Below are positions 44,336 through 53,018 of a stretch of DNA of 64,000 bases, piece by piece. A program made the position numbers and the translations under genes. The notes beneath the pieces were generated by a model. The model ran no database searches. It worked only from the letters and a program-made list of their open reading frames with translations, and was not told where the DNA came from. Each line of letters opens with the position of its first letter. Positions within the stretch are counted from its first letter, which is position 1. The DNA is from Roseovarius sp. (GTDB lineage Bacteria > Pseudomonadota > Alphaproteobacteria > Rhodobacterales > Rhodobacteraceae): positions 98,590 through 162,589 of the forward strand of contig NZ_JALUXE010000024.1 of NCBI RefSeq assembly GCF_027019125.1. The letters run 5' to 3'.

Positions 44336-45103
44336 TCAGCAGAACCGCGTCAGCCATCCCAAACTTGCCTCTGTGCCCGCCTCTCCGGGCCGGTATTCCG
44401 CCCCGAATGGCCGCTGCCAGCCGAGCGCCGCAAACTGCGGCAAGAGCCAGCGATAATCCACCTCGCCCTGGTCCGGCGCGCCGCGATCCGGCACGCCCGC
44501 GAATTGCACATGGCCGATGATGGGCTGATAGCGGGCGAAGCGGCGCAGCAGATCGCCCTCCATGATCTGCAGATGATAGCAGTCGAACATCATCCGCAAA
44601 TTGTCCCGCCTGAGCGCCGCAATGACAGAGGCCGCATGGGCCGTTGACGACAGGTGATACGCGGGCACATCACGGGTATTGATCGGCTCGATCAGGATCG
44701 TCAGCCCCAAGGGCGCGGCCAGATCACAGGCATAGAGCAGATTGGCGCGAAATGCCGCCTCCGCCTCTGGCCCGCCATCGGTGCATCCTGCCATGACATG
44801 CACCGCGCCTGCACCAATGGCCTGCGCATAGTCCACCGCCTGCCGGATTGCCGCGCGCGCCTCTTCTTCGCGGCCCGGCAGGGCAGCCAGCCCGAAATCG
44901 CCCGCCCCCCTGTCGCCCGGCCAGGTGTTCAGCCCCAGCATCGGCAGGCCGGTTTCCTCGAGTGCGGCACGCACCTCGGGCGCGGCGAACTCATAGGGGA
45001 AATGGCACTCCACCGCCGCGAAACCTGTCCGCGCTGCCGCGCGAACGGCATCGGGCAAGGGCAGGTCGGCAAAGAGGAAGCCAAGATTGGCAGAAAAGCG
45101 CAT
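44336..45103 (-). CDS. otnI: 2-oxo-tetronate isomerase OtnI
   Basis: A 255-residue TIM barrel of the hydroxypyruvate isomerase family: FSANLGFLFADLPLPDAVRA, GFAAVECHFPYE, ILIEPINTRDVP (metal Glu), MMFDCYHLQIMEGD and the late GAEYRPG. In a cluster with denD, ltnD, otnK and otnC the role is interconversion of 2-oxo- and 3-oxo-tetronate. The ATG at 45103 overlaps the otnC stop (TGATG); the TTG used by the track is three codons earlier. It is the last gene of the operon. Confidence 0.88.
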   Translation of the reverse strand: MRFSANLGFLFADLPLPDAVRAAARTGFAAVECHFPYEFAAPEVRAALEETGLPMLGLNTWPGDRGAGDFGLAALPGREEEARAAIRQAVDYAQAIGAGAVHVMAGCTDGGPEAEAAFRANLLYACDLAAPLGLTILIEPINTRDVPAYHLSSTAHAASVIAALRRDNLRMMFDCYHLQIMEGDLLRRFARYQPIIGHVQFAGVPDRGAPDQGEVDYRWLLPQFAALGWQRPFGAEYRPGEAGTEASLGWLTRFC

Positions 45104-45747
45104 CAGTCCCAATCCACCTCGAACTTGCGCACCACCCGCGCAATCTGCCCCGCATCCAAAGGCCGCGCCCCGGTGCCGCGCAAGATCAGCGCCAGCTTCG
45201 CGGTCTCTTCCAGTTCTTCCATCGCGAAAACAGCCGCCTCCAGATCCTTGCCCGCGACCACGGGGCCGTGATGGGCAAGCAACACCGAGGACCGCCGCCC
45301 CGCCAGCCCCCGGATCGCCTCGGCCATCGCCGCGTCACCGGGCACATAGAAAGGCAAGAGCGCCACCTTGCCGACCCGCATCACCGCATAGGCGGTGAGC
45401 GGCGGCACCGCGTTGTCAGGATCGGTATCGGGCAGAATCGAGAGGGCAACGGAATGGGTGGAATGCAGATGCACGACCGCCCCCGCGCTCTGCCGCGTCT
45501 CGTAAAACGCGGCATGCAGCGGCATTTCCTTGGTCGGGGGATCACCCGAAATCAGCCGCCCACCCGCATCAAACCGGCTGAGCCGCGCGGGATCAAGCCG
45601 CCCCATGCTGACGCCGGTCGGCGTGACCAACATCCCGCCATCCTCGGTCCGAACGGAAATATTGCCAGACGCTCCACCGGTCAGCCCCCGGTCGAACATC
45701 GACTTGGCCCAAAAGCACAGATCCTCACGCAGACGGCTTTCACTCAT
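45103..45747 (-). CDS. otnC: 3-oxo-tetronate 4-phosphate decarboxylase OtnC
   Basis: A 214-residue class II aldolase/adducin-fold enzyme. GLTGGASGNISVR forms the phosphate loop; the zinc ligands lie in VVHLHSTHS and LLAHHGPVV. OtnC converts 3-oxo-tetronate 4-phosphate to dihydroxyacetone phosphate and CO2. The ATG at 45747 follows GGAG and overlaps the end of otnK by eight bases; the track start at 45831 lies deep in otnK. Confidence 0.88.
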   Translation of the reverse strand: MSESRLREDLCFWAKSMFDRGLTGGASGNISVRTEDGGMLVTPTGVSMGRLDPARLSRFDAGGRLISGDPPTKEMPLHAAFYETRQSAGAVVHLHSTHSVALSILPDTDPDNAVPPLTAYAVMRVGKVALLPFYVPGDAAMAEAIRGLAGRRSSVLLAHHGPVVAGKDLEAAVFAMEELEETAKLALILRGTGARPLDAGQIARVVRKFEVDWD

Positions 45748-46984
45748 CGGACTGCTCCATCCTCTGCGCGGCTTCGACAAAGAAATCCGGCCCCCCGAAA
45801 TTCCCCGATTTGAGGGCCACAACAAGATCATCGCCCGCGCGCATCACCGGCACGCCGGGCGCAATCTCTGGCCCGATCTCAAGCTGTGTCAGGCCCAGCC
45901 CCTCGACCACCGCGCCCGAGGTCTCACCACCCGCGCTGATCAGCCGCGTGACACCGCGCGCAACCAGCGCCCGCGCCAGTTTCGCAAAGAGCGTCTCGAT
46001 CGCTGCCGCGACCGCCCCGGCCCCGAACTGCGCCTGATCCTGCGCCACGCGGGCGGGCTCAGCCGAGGAATAGATCATCGGAATCCCGACCTGCGCCAAG
46101 GCCCACTCCGCCAGATCCTCTGGTGCAACCCGGCCCGCCATAACGTCAGCCGCTGAGATTTCCCGCGCTGGATGCGAGGCCGCATGCCGCGCCACCTGTC
46201 CACGCGTGGCAACCGAGCAAGACCCCGAGAGAACCACCGCCGGGCCAGACTGTCCATGCCACGCGCCACCATGCCCCGCCAATTCCCCGCGGACCCGGAA
46301 ATTTTCGGGCAGGCCCATGGCAATCCCGGATCCACCGGTGATCAGGGGCAAATCCGCCGCGGCATGACCCAAGGCCACCAGATCCGCGTCGTTGATCGCA
46401 TCCGCGACGATCAAGCGATGCTCTTGCGCCGCCAGAGCCGCCCGGATCGCCCCCGGCCCTTGCCGCACGACCTCTGCGCCCAGATGACCAACCGGCCCCG
46501 CCACCTGCAACGCCAGCCAGCGGCGAATATCCGGATCGGTCATCGGGGTCAGCGGATGATGCTGCATCCCGCTCTCGCTCAAGAGCCGGTCATTCACAAA
46601 TAGATGCCCCTGATAGACCGTCCGCCCCGCGCCCGGAAAGGCCGGGCAAACGATCACCTGCCGCGCGTCCAAGGCATCGGCCAAGGCCTCGGCCACCGGG
46701 CCGATATTGCCCTCGGGCGTTGAATCAAACGTAGAGCAATATTTGAACAGGAACTGCCGGCACCCCTGCGCGCGCAACCAGTCGAGCGCCGCCAGCGATT
46801 GCGCCACCGCCTCGGCCACCGGGATCGACCGGGACTTGAGTGCGACGACACCCGCCTCCACACCCGCCTCGGCGGGCGCTTTGGGCACACCCACATATTG
46901 CACCGATCGCATGCCCGCCTTGGTCAGCGTATTGGCCAGATCGCTCGACCCGGTGAAATCATCGCCGATACAGCCCAAGAGCAT
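45740..46984 (-). CDS. otnK: 3-oxo-tetronate kinase OtnK
   Basis: A 414-residue four-carbon acid sugar kinase (former DUF1537). IGDDFTGSSDLANTL near the N-terminus and FKYCSTFDSTPEGNIGPV bind the sugar acid; the ATP site is in GSCSVATRGQVAR and SAGGETSGAVVEGLG. It phosphorylates 3-oxo-tetronate at O4. Its ATG overlaps the ltnD stop (TGATG). Confidence 0.9.
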   Translation of the reverse strand: MLLGCIGDDFTGSSDLANTLTKAGMRSVQYVGVPKAPAEAGVEAGVVALKSRSIPVAEAVAQSLAALDWLRAQGCRQFLFKYCSTFDSTPEGNIGPVAEALADALDARQVIVCPAFPGAGRTVYQGHLFVNDRLLSESGMQHHPLTPMTDPDIRRWLALQVAGPVGHLGAEVVRQGPGAIRAALAAQEHRLIVADAINDADLVALGHAAADLPLITGGSGIAMGLPENFRVRGELAGHGGAWHGQSGPAVVLSGSCSVATRGQVARHAASHPAREISAADVMAGRVAPEDLAEWALAQVGIPMIYSSAEPARVAQDQAQFGAGAVAAAIETLFAKLARALVARGVTRLISAGGETSGAVVEGLGLTQLEIGPEIAPGVPVMRAGDDLVVALKSGNFGGPDFFVEAAQRMEQSDE

Positions 46985-47874
46985 CAGTCGTCCCCCGGCA
47001 ATCGCAAACCTGCGCGCGCGGCGATATGTTTGGTGATGGCCGCGTCATCGGCGCGTCCCAACCCCGCCGCAGAGGCCGCGCGATACTCGGTCAGCGCCGC
47101 CTCGACCAGCGGCAGGGACAGGGCCGCGCGCGCCGCAATATCGCTGACGATGCCCAGGTCCTTGGGCCAGATGTCTATGGCCGAACGCGGGGCATAATCC
47201 GCCTCGATCACATGCGGCGCGCGGTTCTCGAACATCCATGAATTGCCCGCCGACACCTTGATCACCTCCAACACACGGGCCAGATCAAGCCCTTGAGAGG
47301 TGGCAAAACACAGCGCCTCGCCCATTGCGGCGATATGCACACCTGCCAGCAACTGATTGACCGCCTTCATCGCCGATCCCGGCCCGGCGCAATCGCCCAA
47401 GCGGTGCACCGTTTCTGCCAGTGCCGCCAGCACCGCCTCGGCGCGCACGAATGCCTCGGCCCGGCCCGATGCCATCACCGAAAGCCGCCCCTCCGCCGCC
47501 TTGACAGCCCCGCCTGAAATGGGCGCATCGAGATAGAGCAGTCCGCGGCGGGCTGCCTCTTCCTCCATTTCGCGGGCAAATTCCGGCGCGACCGTGGCAC
47601 AGCCCAGGATGACACCACCCGTCTGCACCCCCTCTGCCCAACCTTGCGCCCCAAAGAGCGCATTGCGCGTCTGTTCGGCATTGAGCACGACACAGACCAG
47701 CACCCCCGCCTTGGGCGATGCCCGGTCCAGCGCACGTCCCCCCGCCGCAACAAGCAACTCCCGACGCCCCGCGTCCGGATCATGGCCGTATGTCTCGAAC
47801 CCGGCCCGCAGGGCGGATTGCGCCATGCCAAGGCCCATCGACCCCAGCCCCACGAAATGCACGATCTCTGTCAT
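46984..47874 (-). CDS. ltnD: L-threonate dehydrogenase LtnD
   Basis: A 296-residue beta-hydroxyacid dehydrogenase. It has the NAD loop GLGSMGLGMA, substrate signature DAPISGGAVKAAEG and the catalytic Lys in GSAMKAVNQLL. In clusters with otnK/otnC/otnI this family oxidises L-threonate to 2-oxo-tetronate. Its start overlaps the dctM stop by ATGA, tying uptake and oxidation together. Confidence 0.85.
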   Translation of the reverse strand: MTEIVHFVGLGSMGLGMAQSALRAGFETYGHDPDAGRRELLVAAGGRALDRASPKAGVLVCVVLNAEQTRNALFGAQGWAEGVQTGGVILGCATVAPEFAREMEEEAARRGLLYLDAPISGGAVKAAEGRLSVMASGRAEAFVRAEAVLAALAETVHRLGDCAGPGSAMKAVNQLLAGVHIAAMGEALCFATSQGLDLARVLEVIKVSAGNSWMFENRAPHVIEADYAPRSAIDIWPKDLGIVSDIAARAALSLPLVEAALTEYRAASAAGLGRADDAAITKHIAARAGLRLPGDD

Positions 47875-49157
47875 TGTCCCACCGAAAGAATGATCTGCAT
47901 CGGCCAGAGCGTGATCGCCGGAATATAGGTGATCAGCATGAGCGCCCCGAACACGGTCAGCACGAACCAGAAAAGATGCGGGATGACCTTCTCAATCGAA
48001 AGATTGGCCACCGCGCAGGCCGCAAAGAGGTTGACGCCCAGCGGTGGCGTGATCATCCCCAGCGCCAGATTGACCACGAGGATCAGCCCGAAATGCACCG
48101 GATCAACCCCGTAGGAGACCGCAATCGGCGCCAATATCGGTGCCAGAACAAGGATCGCCGCCGAGGTTTCGATGAACATGCCCACGACCAGCAGCATCAG
48201 GTTCACGACCAGGAGAAACGCAAAGCGGCTCTCGAAAATGTCCTTGAACCAAGCCGCGATCTCATTGGGCAGACCCGAGCGCGTGATCAGGAACGAGAAA
48301 AGCGCCGCTGCCGCAATGATGAGCATGATCGCTGCCGTCGCCAGCACCGTCTTTTTCAGGATTACGGGCAGGTCCGCAAAGCGCAGTTCCCGGTAGAACA
48401 CCATGCCCACGACCACGGCTGCGGCCACGGCAGCGGCGCTCGCCTCGGTCGGCGTGAAGACGCCCGAATAGATGCCGCCCAGGATCACCACCGGGACGAT
48501 CAACGCAGGCAAGGCGGACCAGAGCGCCGGGCCCACCCGTGGCCGGTCGCGCCCATCCTCTAGCCCGATGCCCCGCACCCGGCAAAGGATCAGCACCAGC
48601 GCCATCAGCGACCCCGCCACCAAGAATCCCGGCCCGATACCCGCAAGGAACAACTGGCCAATCGATGTATCCGTAGAGACACCGTAGAGGATCAGCGGTA
48701 TCGACGGCGGAATCAGCACGCCCAATTCGGCAGAGCTTGCCTGAACCGAGGCCGCCATGGGCGCCGGATAGCCATGTTTCACCATCGCCGGAATGAGGAT
48801 CGCGCCAATCGCAAAGGTCGTGGCCACCGACGAGCCAGAGACCGAGGCGAACATCATGCAGGTCAGCACGCAGGAGGCGGCCAACCCGCCCTGGATGCCA
48901 CCGACAATGGATTTTGCGAGTTCGACCAAACGATGCGAAATGCCGCCCGCAGACATCAGGTTGCCCGCCAGAATGAAGAGCGGAATTGCCATGAGCGGAA
49001 AACTATCGATGCCCGTAAACATGCGCTGCGCCACCAGCAGCAACGGCAGGCGCCCATTGGCCTCTATCCCGATCACCGAGGCAAGGCCAATCGCCACCGC
49101 AATCGGCACGCCAGCCAAAAAGAAGATCGCAAGGGATAGCGCCAGTGCCGCGTTCAT
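47871..49157 (-). CDS. dctM: TRAP transporter large permease DctM
   Basis: A 428-residue membrane protein with about 12 helices. Family motifs ASVSGSSVATTFAIG, SAELGVLIPPSIPLILYG and LALGMITPPLGVNLF are clear. With DctQ and the DctP binding protein it should import tetronates using the sodium gradient. The ATG at 49157 overlaps the dctQ stop; the track start at 49328 is inside dctQ. Confidence 0.93.
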   Translation of the reverse strand: MNAALALSLAIFFLAGVPIAVAIGLASVIGIEANGRLPLLLVAQRMFTGIDSFPLMAIPLFILAGNLMSAGGISHRLVELAKSIVGGIQGGLAASCVLTCMMFASVSGSSVATTFAIGAILIPAMVKHGYPAPMAASVQASSAELGVLIPPSIPLILYGVSTDTSIGQLFLAGIGPGFLVAGSLMALVLILCRVRGIGLEDGRDRPRVGPALWSALPALIVPVVILGGIYSGVFTPTEASAAAVAAAVVVGMVFYRELRFADLPVILKKTVLATAAIMLIIAAAALFSFLITRSGLPNEIAAWFKDIFESRFAFLLVVNLMLLVVGMFIETSAAILVLAPILAPIAVSYGVDPVHFGLILVVNLALGMITPPLGVNLFAACAVANLSIEKVIPHLFWFVLTVFGALMLITYIPAITLWPMQIILSVGQ

Positions 49158-49654
49158 TGCAAACCTGCCGAAAACGCAACCGCGCCTTTTTGGACCGCCC
49201 GCAGCGTGCAGCCCAGTATCGCCAAGAGGATAAACACCGACCCGACCGGCAGCGCCGCATAGACCCATGCGATCGAGATTTCCAGCGCCGCCAGCTTTTG
49301 CGACATGACCCGTTCGGTCATCGCCCAACCCTGCCAGAAGAGGATGCAGAAAAACACTGCCGACAGCCCCATCGACACAAGGTAAAGCGCAAAGCCAAGG
49401 CGCGGCGGCAAGATCTTTTGCACCACCTCAACCGCGATCATCGCCCCTTCGCGAAATGCCGGGGCCACGGCCAGAAACACGCACCAGATCATCGCCGAGC
49501 GGGTGATCACCTCGGACCATGTCGAGGGATGCCCAAAGACGAAACGCGTCGTCACCTGATAGAGCGCCAGACCCACCGCGATCAGCAAAAAGCCGATTGC
49601 CAGCCTCAGGGCCAGTTGCGTGGCCATGGCTTCGAGTTTCAGAAAGACTGTCAT
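49154..49654 (-). CDS. dctQ: TRAP transporter small permease DctQ
   Basis: A 166-residue four-helix membrane protein. The pattern RFVFGHPSTWSEVITRSAMIWCVFLA is that of DctQ. Encoded between dctP and dctM; a strong RNA hairpin separates it from dctP. Confidence 0.9.
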   Translation of the reverse strand: MTVFLKLEAMATQLALRLAIGFLLIAVGLALYQVTTRFVFGHPSTWSEVITRSAMIWCVFLAVAPAFREGAMIAVEVVQKILPPRLGFALYLVSMGLSAVFFCILFWQGWAMTERVMSQKLAALEISIAWVYAALPVGSVFILLAILGCTLRAVQKGAVAFSAGLQ

Positions 49655-49671
49655 GCGCGCCCTGCCTTTAG

Positions 49672-49696
49672 CCCCGGCGCACCCTGTGCGCCGGGG
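49672..49696 (-). promoter_or_regulatory. Intercistronic hairpin between dctP and dctQ
   Basis: CCCCGGCGCA and TGCGCCGGGG form a perfect ten-base stem with a five-base loop, 18 bases after the dctP stop. No T-run follows. Such hairpins often protect the mRNA of the binding protein and lower the permease level, giving an excess of DctP. Confidence 0.65.
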
Positions 49697-49714
49697 TCCG
49701 GTTCCTGCCTTGGA

Positions 49715-50683
49715 TCACTCGACGGCCTTGATCCGTTCGATCATATCGCCGCCGTATTGATCGGTGTAGACGGAATAAGACGCCTCTTCGGCCAATGCCG
49801 CAAACGGGGCCTTGTCGATGTCGGTGATCACCTCCATGCCGTTTTCGCGCAAGAGGGCAACACCCGCCTCTTCCAGTCGGTTGACCTCTGCACGCGTTGC
49901 CGCAGCACTGGCCTTGGCCGCCTCGGCAAACCAGCCGCGCTGCTCGTCGGTCAGACTATCGAGCAGGACCGGCGAGGCCAGAACCGCAGCCGGTGAATAG
50001 ACGTGCCCGGTGAGCGAGACATATTTCTGGACCTCCCAGAATTTCGACGCTGTGATCACCGTGACCGGGTTTTCCTGCCCATCCACGACACCCTGTTGCA
50101 GCGCCGAGAAAAGCTCGGGGAAGGCCATCGGCGTGGGGGCCGCTCCCATGCCCTCGAATGCGGCCATATGCACCTTGTTTTCCATGGTCCGCAGCTTGAG
50201 TCCCGCCAGATCTTCGGGCGTGCGCACGGCGCGCTGCGAATTGGTCACATGGCGAAACCCGTTTTCGGACCAAGCGAGAGCCACGAGATTGTTCTTGCTG
50301 ATCTCGTCGAGCAATTCCTGTCCGATCTCGCCATCCAGCACCTTGCGGGCGTGGTCATAGTCCCGGAAGAGGAACGGCAGATCGAGCGCATAGACCTGCG
50401 GCACGAAATTGCCCAAGGGTCCCGTCGAGGTGATGACCACGTCGAGCGATCCGATCTGCAGCCCCTCGATCATGTCCCGCTCGCCGCCCAACTGCCCGGC
50501 CGGGGCCTGCTCTCCGGTAAAGGTGCCACCGGACAATTCAGTCAGCGTGTCGATAAAGGCCTGCGCCCCCACCCCGTAATGCGACGTGGGCGACAGCGCA
50601 TGCCCCACCACGATATTCTGTTGCGCTTCGGCTGCGGTGGCCAAACCCAGCGCGGCAAGCGCACCCAATGCAAAATATTTCAT
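49715..50683 (-). CDS. dctP: TRAP solute-binding protein DctP (tetronate type)
   Basis: A 322-residue periplasmic protein. The signal peptide MKYFALGALAALGLATAAEA precedes VVGHALSPTSHYG; the carboxylate-binding Arg lies in LAGLKLRTMENKVH, and AFPELFSALQQGVVDGQENP is the DctP core. Context indicates D-erythronate or L-threonate as ligand. The ATG at 50683 follows the perfect AAGGAGGAGG site; the track start adds 55 residues read through from denD. Confidence 0.93.
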   Translation of the reverse strand: MKYFALGALAALGLATAAEAQQNIVVGHALSPTSHYGVGAQAFIDTLTELSGGTFTGEQAPAGQLGGERDMIEGLQIGSLDVVITSTGPLGNFVPQVYALDLPFLFRDYDHARKVLDGEIGQELLDEISKNNLVALAWSENGFRHVTNSQRAVRTPEDLAGLKLRTMENKVHMAAFEGMGAAPTPMAFPELFSALQQGVVDGQENPVTVITASKFWEVQKYVSLTGHVYSPAAVLASPVLLDSLTDEQRGWFAEAAKASAAATRAEVNRLEEAGVALLRENGMEVITDIDKAPFAALAEEASYSVYTDQYGGDMIERIKAVE

Positions 50684-50739
50684 GTGATCCTCCTCCTTGT
50701 TGACTGTTAGTTCCGTCGTCCGGGGCCTCCCGCACCCCG

Positions 50740-51723
50740 TTAGCACATCGTCAAACCATCCATATATTCGCGCACGATCTCTGCAAAATCCTGATTGGGC
50801 GCAAATCCCAGCGCCTCGGCGCGCGGCGTAATGATCTGGCCCGGCCATGTGGTCACGATCCGCTCGATGGCCGCATCTGGCCGCTCTGTCACCCGCGCCG
50901 CCACCTCGGACCCCGCCACCGTTTCCAGCGTCGTCAGCATTGCGCCCACCGTCACCGAAATTCCCGGCAAGGTTACGGTGGTTTCCAGACCCAGATCGGA
51001 CTGCGCCAGACCGATGGCGGTCAGCGTATACTCGAGCGCCTTGGCAGGCGAGGCCAGATGCATCCGAAGATCGCGCCCCACCGGCAAATCCGCCGCCATC
51101 CCCGCCAGAGGCTCGCGGATGATTCCGCTGGCAAAGCCCGAGGCCGCGCGATTGGGCTTGCCCGCCCGCACCGCAATGGTCGGATAGCGCAGTGCGCGCC
51201 CCTTGATATACCCCTTGCGGCTGGCATCGCGCACCAGCAGTTCGCCCATCAGCTTTTGCGTGCCGTAGGATGACAGGGGCGCGGGCAAGGTGTCTTCGGA
51301 AATCGTGTCATTGTCGGCGCAGGAAAACACCGCGACCGACGAGGAAAAGACAAGGACCGGCGGCTTGCGCAGGCTGCGGCAAGCGTCGATCAGGGCAATG
51401 GTGGATTGCAGGTTGACCGCCATGCCCAGCGCGTAATCTTCTTCCGCCTGCCCCGACACGACACCGGCCAGATGAATCACCAGTTCCGGCGCGTCCTCGA
51501 CGATCCGCGCCAGTATCTCCGGGCGATCCAGCGGGCCCGGCACCGCATGCACCCGGCGGCAGGACTGCGCCAGATCATGCAACGGAGCCTCGGCAATATC
51601 GCTGGCAAGGATGGCCGCGATCCGCCGCTCTTGCCCATCCACGATCAGGCTGTCACGCTCCGACAGCGCGCGCACAACGCGCTGACCAATGAATCCCGCC
51701 GCTCCGGTAATCAGAATACGCAC
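50740..51723 (-). CDS. denD: D-erythronate dehydrogenase DenD
   Basis: A 327-residue extended SDR with GAAGFIGQRVVRAL at the N-terminus, the serine in FSSSVAVF, YxxxK in SSYGTQKLMGE and RYPTIAVRAGKPN. It matches the DenD family that oxidises D-erythronate to 2-oxo-tetronate, feeding the same intermediate as LtnD. A GTG start at 51723 is chosen because GGGGGA lies seven bases ahead and the cofactor motif begins four residues later. It is the first gene of the operon, just below the LacI operator-like site. Confidence 0.88.
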   Translation of the reverse strand: MRILITGAAGFIGQRVVRALSERDSLIVDGQERRIAAILASDIAEAPLHDLAQSCRRVHAVPGPLDRPEILARIVEDAPELVIHLAGVVSGQAEEDYALGMAVNLQSTIALIDACRSLRKPPVLVFSSSVAVFSCADNDTISEDTLPAPLSSYGTQKLMGELLVRDASRKGYIKGRALRYPTIAVRAGKPNRAASGFASGIIREPLAGMAADLPVGRDLRMHLASPAKALEYTLTAIGLAQSDLGLETTVTLPGISVTVGAMLTTLETVAGSEVAARVTERPDAAIERIVTTWPGQIITPRAEALGFAPNQDFAEIVREYMDGLTMC

Positions 51724-51758
51724 GCCAAATCCCCCTTGCTCCGGACTGAACCAAGTTA

Positions 51759-51772
51759 TGACAGCGCTGTCA
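51759..51772. promoter_or_regulatory. LacI-type operator O1 (denD side)
   Basis: TGACAGCGCTGTCA is a perfect 14-base palindrome with the central CG common to LacI/GalR sites. It lies 36 bases upstream of denD. Confidence 0.7.
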
Positions 51773-51895
51773 ATATCGTTCTGCCCGAGGCCCCTCAAGG
51801 CAAGGTCAGGGCGTGAAAGCCCATGTTTCTGCGTTAGCGGATGTCGCGATCCCCTCATCCCTCGGCTTCGGACCCCTTCGCGTACAGATTTTCAA

Positions 51896-51909
51896 TGACA
51901 GCGCCATCA
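51896..51909. promoter_or_regulatory. LacI-type operator O2 (regulator side)
   Basis: TGACAGCGCCATCA shares the first half-site and core of O1 with two changes in the second half. It ends 19 bases before the lacI-family ATG, so the protein could repress its own gene and loop between the sites (centres 137 bases apart, close to 13 helical turns). Confidence 0.6.
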
Positions 51910-51928
51910 TTTTGCGCAATCTGGTACT

Positions 51929-52954
51929 ATGAACCAAAACACCTCCGATCCCCCTTCTCGTCGTCCGACCCTCTCGCAGGTCGCCAAGGCCGCAGGTGTC
52001 AGCGAGATCACCGCCAGCCGTGCGCTGCGCGGTGGCAGCGCCGTCGCCAAGACCACCCGCCAAAAGGTCGAGCGTGCCGCGCAGGCCCTCAACTACGTGC
52101 CGAACCGTCTTGCCGGAACGCTCGCCGGCGGGGCCTCGCGTCAGGTGGCGGTGATCCTGCCCTCGCTCTCCAATATCGTCTTTGCCGATGTGCTCAAGGG
52201 GCTGGAAAACCGGCTCGAGGATGATGGCTATCATCCGATCCTCGGTATTTCGCATTATGACGCCACTCGCGAAGAACACCTCCTGCACGATCTTCTGTCG
52301 TGGCGGCCTGCGGGCCTCGTGCTGGCCCCGACGTCTGGCAGTGCGGCCACGCGCGCATTGTTGCAGGCTGCCGAACTGCCGGTGGTCGAGGTGATGGACA
52401 CCGATCCCGACGCCGCCGACATGGCCGTCGGCTTTTCGCACCGCGCCGCGGGCCGCGCCATGGCGCATTATCTCATCGGGCGCGGCTATCGCCGGATGGC
52501 CTATATTGGCCATGACATCGCCACCGATTTCCGCGCCCTTGCGCGACTCGACGGTTTCAAGGACGGGTTGACCGACGCAGGCCTTTCCCTGTCCGACACG
52601 CTGATTCTGGATGGCCCCTCCTCGGTTCCGTTGGGGCGGGAAGGGTTGGCACGGCTGCTGGACCGCACCACGCAATGGCCCGAGGCGGTTTTCTTTTCCA
52701 ATGACGATATGGCCGTGGGCGGGGTCTTCCATTGCCAGACCGCCGGTCTCTCGCTGCCCCATGACATCGCCCTTGCGGGGTTCAACGGGCTAAGCATCGG
52801 GCAGGCGCTGCCCACACCGCTGACCACCATCGCCTCGAACCGGGAACGCATCGGCTTTGTCGCCGCTGACCTTATCCTGCGCCGTCTCAAGGGGGAACGC
52901 CCGCCCCGTATCACGCAGATCGACTTTCGTCTTGTCCCCGGCTCCACGGCCTGA
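51929..52954 (+). CDS. LacI/GntR-family repressor of the tetronate operon
   Basis: A 341-residue regulator. The N-terminal LacI helix-turn-helix (TLSQVAKAAGVSEITASRAL) and hinge (LNYVPNRLAGTLAGG) lead into a periplasmic-binding-protein-like sensor domain (VAVILPSLSNIVFADVLKGL ... VFFSNDDMAVGGVF). Divergent from denD with two matching operator sequences between them. The inducer is probably erythronate, threonate or a pathway intermediate (inference). Confidence 0.9.
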   Translation: MNQNTSDPPSRRPTLSQVAKAAGVSEITASRALRGGSAVAKTTRQKVERAAQALNYVPNRLAGTLAGGASRQVAVILPSLSNIVFADVLKGLENRLEDDGYHPILGISHYDATREEHLLHDLLSWRPAGLVLAPTSGSAATRALLQAAELPVVEVMDTDPDAADMAVGFSHRAAGRAMAHYLIGRGYRRMAYIGHDIATDFRALARLDGFKDGLTDAGLSLSDTLILDGPSSVPLGREGLARLLDRTTQWPEAVFFSNDDMAVGGVFHCQTAGLSLPHDIALAGFNGLSIGQALPTPLTTIASNRERIGFVAADLILRRLKGERPPRITQIDFRLVPGSTA

Positions 52955-53018
52955 GGCTGGCAATCGCGCAGGCGCGCCCCATCTTGCCCCTCACCAACAC
53001 GCAGCAGAGGCAGGCGGC

